Assembly: GCA_964615145.1 (NCBI GenBank) | Contig: CAZTOP010000002.1 | Span: 1 to 64,000, forward strand | Reading direction: 5' to 3' | Length of the DNA: 64,000 bases | Source of the DNA: CAIVPM01 sp964615145 | Lineage (GTDB): Bacteria > Bacteroidota > Bacteroidia > Chitinophagales > Chitinophagaceae | Shown: in pieces, positions 25,895 to 35,037 of the stretch | Layout: each line of letters opens with the position of its first letter | Numbering within the stretch: the stretch's first letter is position 1 | Made by a program: the position numbers and the translations under genes | Notes under the pieces: model-generated | What the model was told of the DNA's origin: nothing | Database searches by the model: none | What the model saw: only the letters and a program-made list of their open reading frames with translations

Positions 25895-26944
25895 TTAAAT
25901 GAATAAAACTGCATCTCCATAACTGAAAAATCTATATTTATCCTTTATTGCTTTTTTGTAGGCTTCCATTGTTAAATCGTAGCCCGCGAATGCACAACAC
26001 AATATCAATAAACTTGTTTTAGGCAAATTAAAATTTGAAACCAATGAATCAGCAATATTAAAATTATAAGGAGGATGAATAAAATTATTGGTCCAACCTT
26101 CACTTGGCTTTAATCGTTTTTCGGCAGTAAAACTTGTTTCTAAAGTACGCATTGTTGTAGTTCCAATAGCACATACCCTATGTCCTTTATCTTTAGCCTT
26201 ATTTACTGTTGCAGCAGCTTCTTCAGGAATGCGATAATATTCTGCATCCATCTTATGCTTACTTAAGTCTTCAACTTCAATGGGTCTAAAAGTTCCCAAA
26301 CCTGTGTGTAGTGTAACTTCTGCAAATTTAATTCCGTGTATTTCGCAGCGTTTAATTAATTCTTTACTAAAATGTAATCCTGCTGTTGGTGCAGATACAG
26401 CACCTTCGTATTTTGCATAAACTGTCTGATAACGCTCTCTGTCCTCTTCATCTGGTTTACGCTTTATATACTTGGGCAGTGGTGTTTCGCCTAAATGTTC
26501 TAACATGCCCTTAAAACTTTCTTCACTTCCTTCCCACAAAAATTTTATTGTTCTTCCACGGCTAGTTGTGTTATCAATAACCTCGGCAACTAACTCTTCA
26601 TTTTCGCCAAAATATAATTTATTACCTACACGAATTTTCCTTGCGGGATCAACAATTACATCCCAAAGTCTGTTAGGTTTATTTAATTCTCTTAGTAAAA
26701 AAACTTCAATTTTAGCACCTGTTTTTTCTTTACGTCCATACATACGTGCTGGAAAAACTTTAGTGTTATTTACAACAAAAACATCTTTATCGTTAAAGTA
26801 CTCTAAAATATCTTTAAAGTGCCTATTTTCCATATTACCAGTCTTCATATTCACAACCATCAAACGACTGTCTTCTCTGCGTTTTGTGGGGTTTTGAGCA
26901 ATAAGGTTTAAAGGAAGGTCGTAGCGAAATGAGCTAAGTTTCAT
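25895..26944 (-). CDS. queA: S-adenosylmethionine:tRNA ribosyltransferase-isomerase
   Basis: Transfers and isomerises the ribosyl group of S-adenosylmethionine to 7-aminomethyl-7-deazaguanine in tRNA, giving epoxyqueuosine at position 34. The chain of 349 residues has the family start FRYDLPLNLIAQNPTKRREDSRLM, the conserved NNTKVFPARMYGRK, the YQTVYAKYEGAVSAPTAGLHFS block and the end SLLILCCAFAGYDLTMEAYKKAI. All blocks are present. It has its own promoter (27036-27067) and a leader of about 85 bases containing a GC-rich hairpin. The possible QueD at 9506 would act earlier in the same pathway; the intermediate genes queC, queE and queF are not in this window. Confidence 0.97.
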   Translation of the reverse strand: MKLSSFRYDLPLNLIAQNPTKRREDSRLMVVNMKTGNMENRHFKDILEYFNDKDVFVVNNTKVFPARMYGRKEKTGAKIEVFLLRELNKPNRLWDVIVDPARKIRVGNKLYFGENEELVAEVIDNTTSRGRTIKFLWEGSEESFKGMLEHLGETPLPKYIKRKPDEEDRERYQTVYAKYEGAVSAPTAGLHFSKELIKRCEIHGIKFAEVTLHTGLGTFRPIEVEDLSKHKMDAEYYRIPEEAAATVNKAKDKGHRVCAIGTTTMRTLETSFTAEKRLKPSEGWTNNFIHPPYNFNIADSLVSNFNLPKTSLLILCCAFAGYDLTMEAYKKAIKDKYRFFSYGDAVLFI

Positions 26945-27354
26945 ATTAAGATAATTTGTTTAAATACCTTATGAACTTGCCGCCGCCTTACGGGGCAGCC
27001 ATCATTTAGTAGATTGTTATTAAAAAGAAAGTTGGCAAAAGTAAGGTTAGTGCGTTGATAAAGCAAATTGAATTTATAGAACACGAGTACAATGAAACAC
27101 GGATGACACAGATTTATAGCGATAAAGACAGATTTTTTGATTAACAAAAACATAGGTATCACAAAGAATTAAAATTAGTGTTACTAGTTTCAACAGATAT
27201 ATACCTGTTTCAAATTAGTTGCAAAAATCAATCTTTGCTAATGTGTTTAATAAGGTCATCTATATTCCAAGTTTAGCTACAAAAAAATAATCGGTGTAAA
27301 TCTATTCAATCAGCTTCATTTGTGTTCAAAGTTTCCCCTATTTTCGTTTTTAAT
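26945..27354. other. queA leader and repeat-like intergenic region
   Basis: Contains the queA promoter and leader. The leader has a GC-rich hairpin, arms GCCGCC (26980-26985) and GGCAGC (26994-26999) with a six-base loop, striking in this AT-rich sequence. The stretch 27085-27345 carries degenerate words such as ACACGGATGACACAGATTTA and, in the other direction, AATCGGTGTAAATC, that look like remnants of an interspersed repeat. No gene is supported; a 73-codon open frame on the minus strand consists of this repeat matter. Confidence 0.55.
27036..27067 (-). promoter_or_regulatory. queA promoter
   Basis: On the minus strand TACTTTTG (27036-27043) is a perfect -7 box, with TTTG (27064-27067) 20 bases upstream. 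Transcription would start near 27029. Confidence 0.7.
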
Positions 27355-27951
27355 ATGACACCCGAAAGATCAGAAAAATTATTATCTGTTTTAAGTAAAA
27401 GACAGCCGAACCTGACTGTGGTAATGGAGAATGTGCAAGATCCACACAATATTTCTGCGGTAATGAGAACTTGCGATGCTGTTGGCATTCAAGATATTTA
27501 TATTCTTAATACAGTTATTCCTAGGCATAAAAAATTTGGAACTAAAAGCAGCAGTAGTGCTTTAAAATGGCTTACTATTCATCAGTTTGAAAACAATGAA
27601 GAGTGTTTTTCTGCATTAAGAAAAAACTATGAAACCATTTTAACAACACACTTATCTAGCGATGCTATTGGCTTGTATGAGATTGATTTTACAAAAAGTG
27701 TTGCTTTGGTTTTTGGCAATGAACATTCTGGCGTTACAGAAGAAGTGAGGGCATTGGCCGATGGAAATTTTATTATTCCACAAATGGGCATTATACAAAG
27801 TTTGAATATTTCTGTTGCTTGTGCTGTGAGTATTTATGAAGCTGCTAGACAAAAAACAAATGCAGGACATTATAATCAAGTTGCTTTGCCAAAAGACAGA
27901 ATGGAAACTTTGATGAATGAATGGGGATTTTTAAGTAATGATGAATTATAA
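27355..27951 (+). CDS. trmH: tRNA (guanosine(18)-2'-O)-methyltransferase
   Basis: SpoU-class enzyme of 199 residues that methylates the ribose of G18 in the tRNA D loop. It begins TPERSEKLLSVLSKRQPNLTVVMENV, nearly the N-terminal pattern of E. coli TrmH, followed by motif 1 DPHNISAVMRTCDAVG, motif 2 VALVFGNEHSGV and motif 3 IPQMGIIQSLNISVACAVSIYEA. The C-terminal extension of about 35 residues is also as in TrmH. The frame is open to a GTG at 27322, but the ATG at 27355 fits the family better. A thioredoxin-like gene follows after 17 bases, then dapB, which suggests one transcript. Confidence 0.93.
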   Translation: MTPERSEKLLSVLSKRQPNLTVVMENVQDPHNISAVMRTCDAVGIQDIYILNTVIPRHKKFGTKSSSSALKWLTIHQFENNEECFSALRKNYETILTTHLSSDAIGLYEIDFTKSVALVFGNEHSGVTEEVRALADGNFIIPQMGIIQSLNISVACAVSIYEAARQKTNAGHYNQVALPKDRMETLMNEWGFLSNDEL

Positions 27952-27968
27952 GTAATAAATTATTAATT

Positions 27969-28445
27969 ATGAAAAAGGTAATACTCGGGATTTTACTGTT
28001 AACTACAGTATTTGTAAATGCTCAGGAAATTAAAAAAATAAAAGCTAAGGAAGTTGTGGCACTAATGGAGAACGCAACTCACCCCATAATTATTAATTTA
28101 TGGACAACCTGGTGCGGACCTTGTGTTAATGAACTACGATATTTTGAGAAAGTAGTAGATAAATTCAAAGGCGATGATGTTGAACTAATTTTAATTAGCC
28201 TGGATTATCCCGAAGATTATGCAAAAGTTGCCCCCTTTGTAAATAAAAAAGGATACAAAGCAACTGTTTACTGGCTGGATGAACAGGAAACAAGTGTGAT
28301 TCAAACTGTTATTGACAGGGGATTTGAAGGCTCTATCCCTTTTTCAATTTTTAGCAATAAAGCTACTAATTACCGCTCATCGCACAGTGCACAGCTAACA
28401 GAAAATCAACTAAAAAAAGAAATTGAAAAGTTAATTAAACAATAA
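27969..28445 (+). CDS. thioredoxin-like TlpA-family protein
   Basis: Exported thiol-disulfide protein of 158 residues. Residues 1-18 form a signal peptide ending in VNAQE. The thioredoxin fold starts near residue 35 (HPIIINLWTTWCGPCVNELRYFEKV) with the redox pair in WCGPC, as in TlpA/ResA proteins. The later Pro of the fold is in GFEGSIPFSIF, near residue 120. It probably acts as a periplasmic thiol oxidoreductase, for example in maturation of exported cysteine proteins or cytochromes, but no partner gene is adjacent. Its stop overlaps the dapB start by one base (TAATG), so the two are translationally coupled although they share no pathway. Confidence 0.88.
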   Translation: MKKVILGILLLTTVFVNAQEIKKIKAKEVVALMENATHPIIINLWTTWCGPCVNELRYFEKVVDKFKGDDVELILISLDYPEDYAKVAPFVNKKGYKATVYWLDEQETSVIQTVIDRGFEGSIPFSIFSNKATNYRSSHSAQLTENQLKKEIEKLIKQ

Positions 28446-29161
28446 TGAAAATTGCATTAATAGGCTATGGCAAAATGGGCAAAGCCATTGAAGAAATTGC
28501 CATTTCAAAAGGTCACGAAATTGTGCTGAAAATAGACTTGAGTAATGTTGATGATTTTAATAAAGACAATCTTTCAAAGGCCGACGTGGCTATTGAATTT
28601 ACATCTCCACACACAGCGTTTGATAATGTTTCAAAGTGTTTAGAATTTAGTGTTCCTGTTGTTTGTGGCAGCACAGGCTGGCTTGATAAATGGGACGATA
28701 TTGAAACCCTTTGTCATCGACAAAATGGAACATTATTATATGCAAGTAATTTTAGTATTGGCGTTAATTTATTCTTTGAACTAAATACTTATTTAGCTAA
28801 GCTGATGAGCAAGTACAATGATTACAATGTATCATTAACTGAAATTCATCACACCCAAAAGAAAGACGCTCCTAGTGGCACTGCCATTACTTTAGCGGAA
28901 CAAGTTCTAGCAAATAATGCTATAAAAAAATCTTGGATAAATCAACCAACAAACAATGCTGCTGAATTGGAAATTATTTCTGAAAGAATTGACCCTGCAC
29001 CTGGCACACATACCATAAAATATTCTTCTGCAATTGATGATATTGAAATTACACATACTGCACACAACCGAATTGGATTTGCAAGTGGTGCTGTATTGGC
29101 TGCTGAATTTATTGTTGGCAAAAAAGGAATATTAACAATGAAAGATGCTCTTGGATTGTAG
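28445..29161 (+). CDS. dapB: 4-hydroxy-tetrahydrodipicolinate reductase
   Basis: NAD(P)H-dependent reductase of the diaminopimelate/lysine pathway, cytoplasmic tetramer. The chain of 238 residues is of the short Bacteroidota type. The N-terminal Rossmann motif is ALIGYGKMGKAIE. The catalytic region EIHHTQKKDAPSGTA carries the His and Lys that act in the reduction and bind the dicarboxylate. The C-terminal NRIGFASGAVLAAEFIVGKKG is conserved. It is coupled to the thioredoxin-like gene by a one-base overlap. The next gene, an S9 peptidase, starts 100 bases downstream and has its own signal peptide. Confidence 0.96.
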   Translation: MKIALIGYGKMGKAIEEIAISKGHEIVLKIDLSNVDDFNKDNLSKADVAIEFTSPHTAFDNVSKCLEFSVPVVCGSTGWLDKWDDIETLCHRQNGTLLYASNFSIGVNLFFELNTYLAKLMSKYNDYNVSLTEIHHTQKKDAPSGTAITLAEQVLANNAIKKSWINQPTNNAAELEIISERIDPAPGTHTIKYSSAIDDIEITHTAHNRIGFASGAVLAAEFIVGKKGILTMKDALGL

Positions 29162-29262
29162 TGTTTGGAGTTTGGGGTTCATTGTTGTATTGTTAAGCTG
29201 TTTTATTGTTAGCATAATTACTTTCTACCTTATTGCCTTTGTGGCAAATAAAAACCTGCTTT

Positions 29263-32200
29263 ATGAAAAAAATATTATTACTGCTGTTCTTCTCTCCTAT
29301 CATTTCTTTCTCACAAAAAAAACCTTTAGACCATAGTGTTTATGATAGCTGGCAAAGCATTGGCGAAAAATTAATTAGTACCAATGGAAAGTTTGTTGCC
29401 TATACTATTAATGTACAGGAAGGCGATAATAAGTTGGTAATACAAAAAACAGATGGTAAAATTTTGCAGGAAATAGAACGTGGCTACAATGTAACCATTA
29501 GTGATGACGACAAGTTTGTTGTATTTAAAATTAAACCTACATACAAGCAAATACGTGATGCAAAAATCGCCAAAAAGAAAGCTGATGATATGCCTAAAGA
29601 TAGTTTAGGTATTTATGATGTGGACAATAATAAACTGGAAAAAATAGCCAGAGTAAAAAGCTATAAAATGCCTGAAAAAGCTGGTGGTTGGCTAGCTTAC
29701 TTAATGGAAAAACCTTTGCCTGAAACCAAAGAAAAAAAAGAGTTGGATAGCCTTGGTAAACTTAATGAACTAAGCAACAAGGCTGCTGCTATGCAAAAGC
29801 AGATTGATAGTTTAAACAGCTTAATTGCAAAAGCACAGGAACAAGGTATTAATATTTTAACACTTAAAAAAGATACAACTGCAAAACCCAAAAAAGAAGA
29901 TGACATTGAAGAAGGAACTGAATTAGTGTTGAGAAATTTGATTGATGGAAAAGAGCAAAAGATTAAGCTGGTGCAGGAGTATTTGTTTAGTAAATATGGG
30001 AATGTTTTTCTAATTGAAACAACAAAGAAAAATAATTCTAAAATAAAATCTTTTGTTATTAGTTATAATTTGGATGTAAATAAATTTCATCACAAACAAG
30101 ACACATTAGCGAATAACTTTATAGATGCTAAGCAATTCGTTTTTGATGAAAAAGGTTATCATAATGCTTTTTTTGTTACTTATGATACATCAAAGTCAGA
30201 ACAAAAAGAATATAAATTAGTAAAATCTACCGCCGCCTATGAAGGTTTTGACACATTATTAAAATGGGGAATTTATGACTCAGTATGTAATTTTACTTTA
30301 GGCTATAATAAAAAACTTAGAGTTAATGAAAACTCAGTTATATCATTTAGTAAAATAAATGATTTTCTTTTCTTTGGTATTTCGCCTATACTCCCAATAA
30401 AAGACACAACATTACCCGAATTTGAAAGAGTAAATGTTGATGTTTGGAATTATAAAGATGATGATTTAATGACTGCTCAATTAAAAAATGTTGATATTGA
30501 AACTAAAAAAAGTTACCTAGCTAAATACTTCTTTGATGAAGAATCTCAAAAAGATATATCTATTCAACTCGGCTCTCCAAAATTTGAACCTATAAGAGTT
30601 ACACAAGAAGGTGATGGAAAATATTTTTATGCTGTAAGCGATAGTGGTAAACGTGTAGAGCAGCAATGGCAAGGCTTTACAAAGAAAGATATATTTGTTA
30701 TTAATAGCAATGATGGCAGCAACAAACAAATAATGACCAATGTTCGTGCAAACATTTATCCATCTTATACTGGTAAATATTTATTGGTGTATGATGAAGA
30801 TAAAAAGCAATACAGTTGCTACGATGCAGATAGCAACAAAATCAAATCTGTTGCAAAAGATATTCCTTACCCTTTGTATGATGAAGAAAATGATGTGCCT
30901 GATGCTCCCAATGCTTATGGCATTGTTAAGTGGGTGGAGAATGATAAATATGTTTTAATATATGATAGATACGACATTTGGCAAGTTGACCCAACAGGAA
31001 AAGAGAAATCTGTTTGCATAACCAATGGCAGAAAAGACAAAATCCAATACAGGTATGTAACAGTTGATAATGATGAGAAGTTTATTAAAGAGGGGCAGGA
31101 AATGTATTTTAGAACTTTCAATGAGAATGACAAAAATTCATCATATTATATCTTAAATACAAATAATATAACAAGCAATGCCAATATAGACAGTAATCCA
31201 TTTTCTCTTAGTAATGCTCCTTTCAAAAAAACTAAGAGGTTGCCAACTTTATTTATGACTAAAATTGCAACCTTGAGCAATCTTGTTAAATCAAAAAAAT
31301 CTCGAGCATTTATTCTTACAAAAGAGAATTATTCATCGTGTGCTAATTTATTTTCAAGTGAAAATAATATGTTTATGGATGTTATTAATTTAGATGGAGA
31401 AATTACTCATACAGAATTTGGTTTAGTCAAACCTTTAACTAACATCAACCCACAACAATCCAACTATCTTTGGGGTTCAGCAGAATTGTTTAAATGGAAA
31501 GCCTATACAGGCAAGCTTACAGAAGGTGTTTTATACAAACCAGAAAACTTTGATAGTACCAAAAAATATCCAATGATTGTTTATTTCTATGAACGTAATA
31601 ATCAAACATTGCATCAATATCAGGCACCTGCACCCACCCCATCACGTTTAAATATTCCATACTTTGTAAGCAACGGCTATGTGGTATTTGTACCAGACAT
31701 TTGGTACACTACTGGCAAGCCTGGCAAAAGTGCTTACGATTATATTGTAAGTGGCACAAGGGCTTTAATTAAAAAAGGATTTATAGACAGCACTCGCATT
31801 GGTTTGCAAGGTCAAAGCTGGGGTGGTTATCAAACTGCATATCTCATTACACAAACCAATTTATATAAAGCAGCCTGGGCTGGTGCACCTGTAAGCAATA
31901 TGTTTAGTGCTTATGGTGGCATTCGTTGGGAAAGTGGTTTAAATCGTCAGTTTCAATACGAGCATCAGCAAAGCAGAATTGGAGCAACCATTTGGGAAAA
32001 GCCAAATCTGTACATAGAAAACTCTCCTTTATTTCATTTGCCAAAAGTAAAAACACCTTTGGTTATTATGGCAAACGATGCAGATGGTGCTGTGCCTTGG
32101 TATCAGGGCATTGAATTGTTTACTGCACTGAGAAGATTGAACAAACCTGTATGGATGCTCAACTATAATGGCGAGGCACACAACTTAATGGAACGCAAAA

Positions 32201-32334
32201 ACCGTAAAGACATTCAAGTAAAAGAACAACAGTTTTTTGATTGGTTATTGAAAGATGCACCTGCACCAAAATGGATTACTGAAGGTGTGCCTGCTGTAAT
32301 GAAAGGAAGGTTAACTTCTGGTGAAAGCAACTGA
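29263..32334 (+). CDS. S9 family peptidase, large secreted type
   Basis: Exported prolyl-oligopeptidase-family protein of 1,023 residues. I choose the ATG at 29263 because KKILLLLFFSPIISFSQ is a signal peptide; the frame itself is open ten codons further. The beta-propeller half (about 25-730) has a basic, charged insert with a coiled-coil look (LNELSNKAAAMQKQIDSLNSL, about 170-200). The C-terminal alpha/beta hydrolase has the nucleophile in LQGQSWGGYQ (Ser near 852), the Asp in NDADGAVPW (near 938) and the His in NGEAHNL (near 972), so the triad is complete. The specificity cannot be derived, and the double-Glu DPP-IV motif seen in the peptidase at 10128 is absent. Probably periplasmic. Confidence 0.9.
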   Translation: MKKILLLLFFSPIISFSQKKPLDHSVYDSWQSIGEKLISTNGKFVAYTINVQEGDNKLVIQKTDGKILQEIERGYNVTISDDDKFVVFKIKPTYKQIRDAKIAKKKADDMPKDSLGIYDVDNNKLEKIARVKSYKMPEKAGGWLAYLMEKPLPETKEKKELDSLGKLNELSNKAAAMQKQIDSLNSLIAKAQEQGINILTLKKDTTAKPKKEDDIEEGTELVLRNLIDGKEQKIKLVQEYLFSKYGNVFLIETTKKNNSKIKSFVISYNLDVNKFHHKQDTLANNFIDAKQFVFDEKGYHNAFFVTYDTSKSEQKEYKLVKSTAAYEGFDTLLKWGIYDSVCNFTLGYNKKLRVNENSVISFSKINDFLFFGISPILPIKDTTLPEFERVNVDVWNYKDDDLMTAQLKNVDIETKKSYLAKYFFDEESQKDISIQLGSPKFEPIRVTQEGDGKYFYAVSDSGKRVEQQWQGFTKKDIFVINSNDGSNKQIMTNVRANIYPSYTGKYLLVYDEDKKQYSCYDADSNKIKSVAKDIPYPLYDEENDVPDAPNAYGIVKWVENDKYVLIYDRYDIWQVDPTGKEKSVCITNGRKDKIQYRYVTVDNDEKFIKEGQEMYFRTFNENDKNSSYYILNTNNITSNANIDSNPFSLSNAPFKKTKRLPTLFMTKIATLSNLVKSKKSRAFILTKENYSSCANLFSSENNMFMDVINLDGEITHTEFGLVKPLTNINPQQSNYLWGSAELFKWKAYTGKLTEGVLYKPENFDSTKKYPMIVYFYERNNQTLHQYQAPAPTPSRLNIPYFVSNGYVVFVPDIWYTTGKPGKSAYDYIVSGTRALIKKGFIDSTRIGLQGQSWGGYQTAYLITQTNLYKAAWAGAPVSNMFSAYGGIRWESGLNRQFQYEHQQSRIGATIWEKPNLYIENSPLFHLPKVKTPLVIMANDADGAVPWYQGIELFTALRRLNKPVWMLNYNGEAHNLMERKNRKDIQVKEQQFFDWLLKDAPAPKWITEGVPAVMKGRLTSGESN

Positions 32335-32380
32335 ATATTTAATTAACAATATCGTGATACGTCACATTTAGTATAAATTA

Positions 32381-32444
32381 AAACTTCGACAAGCTAAAGC
32401 TAAATACTTTCTTTCAAAGTGTTGTCTTAAGCCTGTCGAAGTTT
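32381..32444. repeat. REP-like inverted repeat between convergent genes
   Basis: Left arm AAACTTCGACAAGCT (32381-32395) and right arm AAGCCTGTCGAAGTTT (32429-32444) pair with one or two mismatches around a 33-base centre. The arm word CTTCGACA-GCT resembles palindromic intergenic elements with CTTCGACAAGCTCAG that I know from several Bacteroidota genomes. The position between two convergent genes suggests that it may also end both transcripts. Confidence 0.75.
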
Positions 32445-32467
32445 ACGATAAAAAATAAAGATATTCT

Positions 32468-32920
32468 TTACAATTTAATCTTCAATACCAGTTTTTTAAT
32501 TTGTCCTTCACCAATCATCGGTGCATGCACATCTTCTGGATAAAAGATTACGAACTGCATATCTGTTAATGAAAAATATGTATCAGGAGCATCATCAAAA
32601 AACAAAACATCCTTTTCCGCATTGTATTCACCTTTTTGTGCAACACAGTTTGGACGTGGCTTCCATCCAAATGTCTCATGGCCTTTAATGCAAACCTGTA
32701 TATCAATATGTTTATTATGGCACTCAAATTTTGCAATGGACTCTGCTGCTGACATTCCATTTTTACTAGACATTATACCACGAATATTATCTCCATCTAT
32801 ATCAAATTTTCCATCTTCTAAAGTGGACAAATCTGTATTGTTCAAATATTCGAATGCTTTTGCAAAGTGAGGATGTAAACTCTTGTATCTAGAAGCTGAG
32901 CTTAAACTATCTATTATCAT
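32468..32920 (-). CDS. YhcH/YjgK/YiaL family protein
   Basis: A 150-residue cupin-like protein of the YhcH family (DUF386, also related to EbgC). The family has been linked to sugar metabolism (for example N-glycolylneuraminate or 2-keto-3-deoxygluconate catabolic operons); the exact reaction is unresolved. Visible blocks are FDIDGDNIRGIMSSKNGM, the metal-binding-like KHIDIQVCIKGHETFGWKP (His-x-Asp and later Glu), FFDDAPDTYF and FVIFYPEDVHAPMIGEGQIKKLVLKI. The distal His in DVHAP is the usual additional ligand. It lies 80 bases downstream of a KdgK-like sugar kinase on the same strand, consistent with a joint role in sugar-acid use. Confidence 0.88.
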   Translation of the reverse strand: MIIDSLSSASRYKSLHPHFAKAFEYLNNTDLSTLEDGKFDIDGDNIRGIMSSKNGMSAAESIAKFECHNKHIDIQVCIKGHETFGWKPRPNCVAQKGEYNAEKDVLFFDDAPDTYFSLTDMQFVIFYPEDVHAPMIGEGQIKKLVLKIKL

Positions 32921-33000
32921 AAATTAATTTAAAAAATATAAAAATTAGCAAATATGAAAATGTAAGAGGAATACAATTTTCAAATTTGCCGATTAAAAAA

Positions 33001-34026
33001 TTATCTCTGCACTCTGCCACTACCATCACCTTTCATTAAGTCTTTAACATCACTTAGTGTAGCATGGTTTAAATCGCCAGGAATAGTGTGTTTAATTGCA
33101 CTTGCTGCAACACCAAACTCAGCAGCTTCCGCCATTGGCATTCCTGTAACCAAGCCATAAATTAATCCACTAGCAAAGCTATCGCCACTACCTACTCTAT
33201 CCACTATTCTTACTTCATAATGTTTTGTATGATAAAATTCTGAACCATCATAAACTAAGGCACTCCAGCCATTATCGCTAGCACTATGGCTTTCACGTAA
33301 TGACGATGCAATAAACTTAAATCCAAATTTTGCTTGCATTTGTTTAAACACATCTTTAAAACCATCAAGGTTTAATTCGCCTTTTGTAACATCGGTATTA
33401 GCAGCTTTAAATCCTAAGCACAAATCTGCATCCTCTTCGTTTCCTATACAAACATCTACAAACTCACAAAGCTCAGTCATAACAACTCTTGCTTTTTCTT
33501 TAGTCCATAATTTTTTGCGAAAATTTAAATCAATACTTGTAGTAATACCTTTAGCCTTTGCAGCTTTTAAAGCGGCTAATGTTAATGCAGCAGCTTTATC
33601 GCTTAATGCAGGCGTAATACCTGTTGTGTGAAACCAGCTTGCTCCTTCAAATATTTTATCCCAATCAAATTCGCTTGCATCAACATCTGCAATTGATGCA
33701 CCTGCTCTATCGTAAATAACCTGAGATGCACGCATTGATGCACCAGTTTCTAGAAAATAAATTCCCAATCTATCTCCACCACGAGCTACAAATTGTGTAT
33801 CTACACCATAACGTCGAAGATGATTAATTGCAGACTGGCCAATTGCATTATTTGGCACTTTTGAAACGAAAGTCCCGTTTAAACCATAATTGCACAAAGC
33901 AGCAGAAACATTGGCTTCTCCGCCACCATAGGTAACATCGAAACTATCTGACTGTACAAAACGTAAATGACCTGGAGTTGAAAGGCGTAGCATTATTTCG
34001 CCTAGTGTAACTACTTTTTTAGACAT
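33001..34026 (-). CDS. kdgK: PfkB-family sugar kinase, probably 2-dehydro-3-deoxygluconokinase
   Basis: Ribokinase-like kinase of 341 residues. The start VVTLGEIMLRLSTPGHLRF and the YGGGEANVSAALCNYG block match KdgK, which phosphorylates 2-keto-3-deoxygluconate in uronate breakdown (Entner-Doudoroff entry). The C-terminal RVGSGDSFASGLIYG has the catalytic Asp and anion hole; DLNFRKKLW is a substrate-side block. Length is somewhat above the usual 310-340. Other PfkB substrates such as fructose cannot be excluded from sequence alone. The YhcH gene lies downstream on the same strand. A -7 box lies at 34071-34078. Confidence 0.82.
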   Translation of the reverse strand: MSKKVVTLGEIMLRLSTPGHLRFVQSDSFDVTYGGGEANVSAALCNYGLNGTFVSKVPNNAIGQSAINHLRRYGVDTQFVARGGDRLGIYFLETGASMRASQVIYDRAGASIADVDASEFDWDKIFEGASWFHTTGITPALSDKAAALTLAALKAAKAKGITTSIDLNFRKKLWTKEKARVVMTELCEFVDVCIGNEEDADLCLGFKAANTDVTKGELNLDGFKDVFKQMQAKFGFKFIASSLRESHSASDNGWSALVYDGSEFYHTKHYEVRIVDRVGSGDSFASGLIYGLVTGMPMAEAAEFGVAASAIKHTIPGDLNHATLSDVKDLMKGDGSGRVQR

Positions 34027-34070
34027 AGCTAATCGTATTTTTTTATTAATTATTTTGTTTTAGACCTTGG

Positions 34071-34078
34071 CAAAAGTA
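34071..34078 (-). promoter_or_regulatory. -7 box upstream of the kdgK-like gene
   Basis: TACTTTTG on the minus strand, a perfect TAnnTTTG match 45 bases before the ATG. No clear -33 element at the expected distance. Confidence 0.45.
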
Positions 34079-34135
34079 GTTGTGATGTATTAGCTAATAA
34101 TTGAAAACAATGGAAACGTTTGCAGTTTGATAAGG

Positions 34136-34993
34136 CTAATATGCTACAGGATTTACAGTATATCCTTGCTTTTTAAGTAAATTGATAATTCCATTTTCGC
34201 CAGATAAATGCCCTGCTCCAAATGCGAAAAAACTAGCTTGCTTTTTTATATTGGCTATAATTATGGGTAGCCATTTATTATTTCTTTCTGCAAGCATTGC
34301 TGTTTCAAAATCATTATCAAGTCCATTTGTTTTCATGAAAGAGTATAATGCTTGTGGGTCTCTTTTTTTATAGATAGTAATCATCTCTTGCATCATTTGT
34401 TTTGCACTATCAAAATTATTGACCATTTTAATAATGGTATTAATTTGACTATCCAATGGTATTTTTTTTATAGCTGAAAGTTCGTCATCAACTGATTCTA
34501 GTCCATTAACTGGTATATTATTTTTCTTTACTATTTTTATAAATTCGGTTTCTGGCTGAATAGCATCTTTGCAAGAAATCATTTTTTGAGCTAACATACT
34601 CGATAGCATAAAAGGTTTGTAACTATTAAAAAAGCTAATTGAAATGCCTGTAATATTTTGAAATTGTTTAGCTAACTTTTTAAAAACAGCACTATCTAAT
34701 AGGCTTTCTATTGTAGTATCTGACCTAAGTTTAAGCATCATTTGCATTTGCAAATCAGGATCATCAATTTTCATTTCCTCAAACAACATCTCTGTTGCAA
34801 GCAATTTTTGTTTCAATAAATCTGAGATTATAAAATCATCTTTACAAATAATATGAAAAGTTCCAAACAAGTAGGATGGTTTAGAAATGCCTTTTCCACT
34901 GATTTTCCAAAGCAGAGAAGTTTTATTATTTGCTTGTGCGTTGATGGAATAGCTGAAAAACAAAGCAAATAAAATTAACACTCCTTTTTTCAT
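34136..34993 (-). CDS. TraB/GumN family protein
   Basis: Exported protein of 285 residues from the TraB/GumN (Tiki-like) family. A signal peptide (LILFALFFSYSINAQA) is followed by LLWKISGKGISKPSYLFGTFHI, where GTFH is one of the family's conserved motifs. The second conserved motif is GAGHLSGENGIINLLKKQGY at the C-terminus, with His and Glu that in Tiki proteins contribute to a metalloprotease site. The middle is helical. Tiki homologues are proteases, while for bacterial members the role is undecided. Neighbours (sugar kinase and transporter) give no functional hint. The length is typical. Confidence 0.88.
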   Translation of the reverse strand: MKKGVLILFALFFSYSINAQANNKTSLLWKISGKGISKPSYLFGTFHIICKDDFIISDLLKQKLLATEMLFEEMKIDDPDLQMQMMLKLRSDTTIESLLDSAVFKKLAKQFQNITGISISFFNSYKPFMLSSMLAQKMISCKDAIQPETEFIKIVKKNNIPVNGLESVDDELSAIKKIPLDSQINTIIKMVNNFDSAKQMMQEMITIYKKRDPQALYSFMKTNGLDNDFETAMLAERNNKWLPIIIANIKKQASFFAFGAGHLSGENGIINLLKKQGYTVNPVAY

Positions 34994-35037
34994 TGTTTAA
35001 AATTTAAGATTTGCAGAGGTGGATGAAAAATTGAATT

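Noticed and set aside
26941..27162. Minus-strand open frame of 73 codons upstream of queA
   Set aside because: It covers the queA promoter, leader and repeat-like words; composition is not protein-like.
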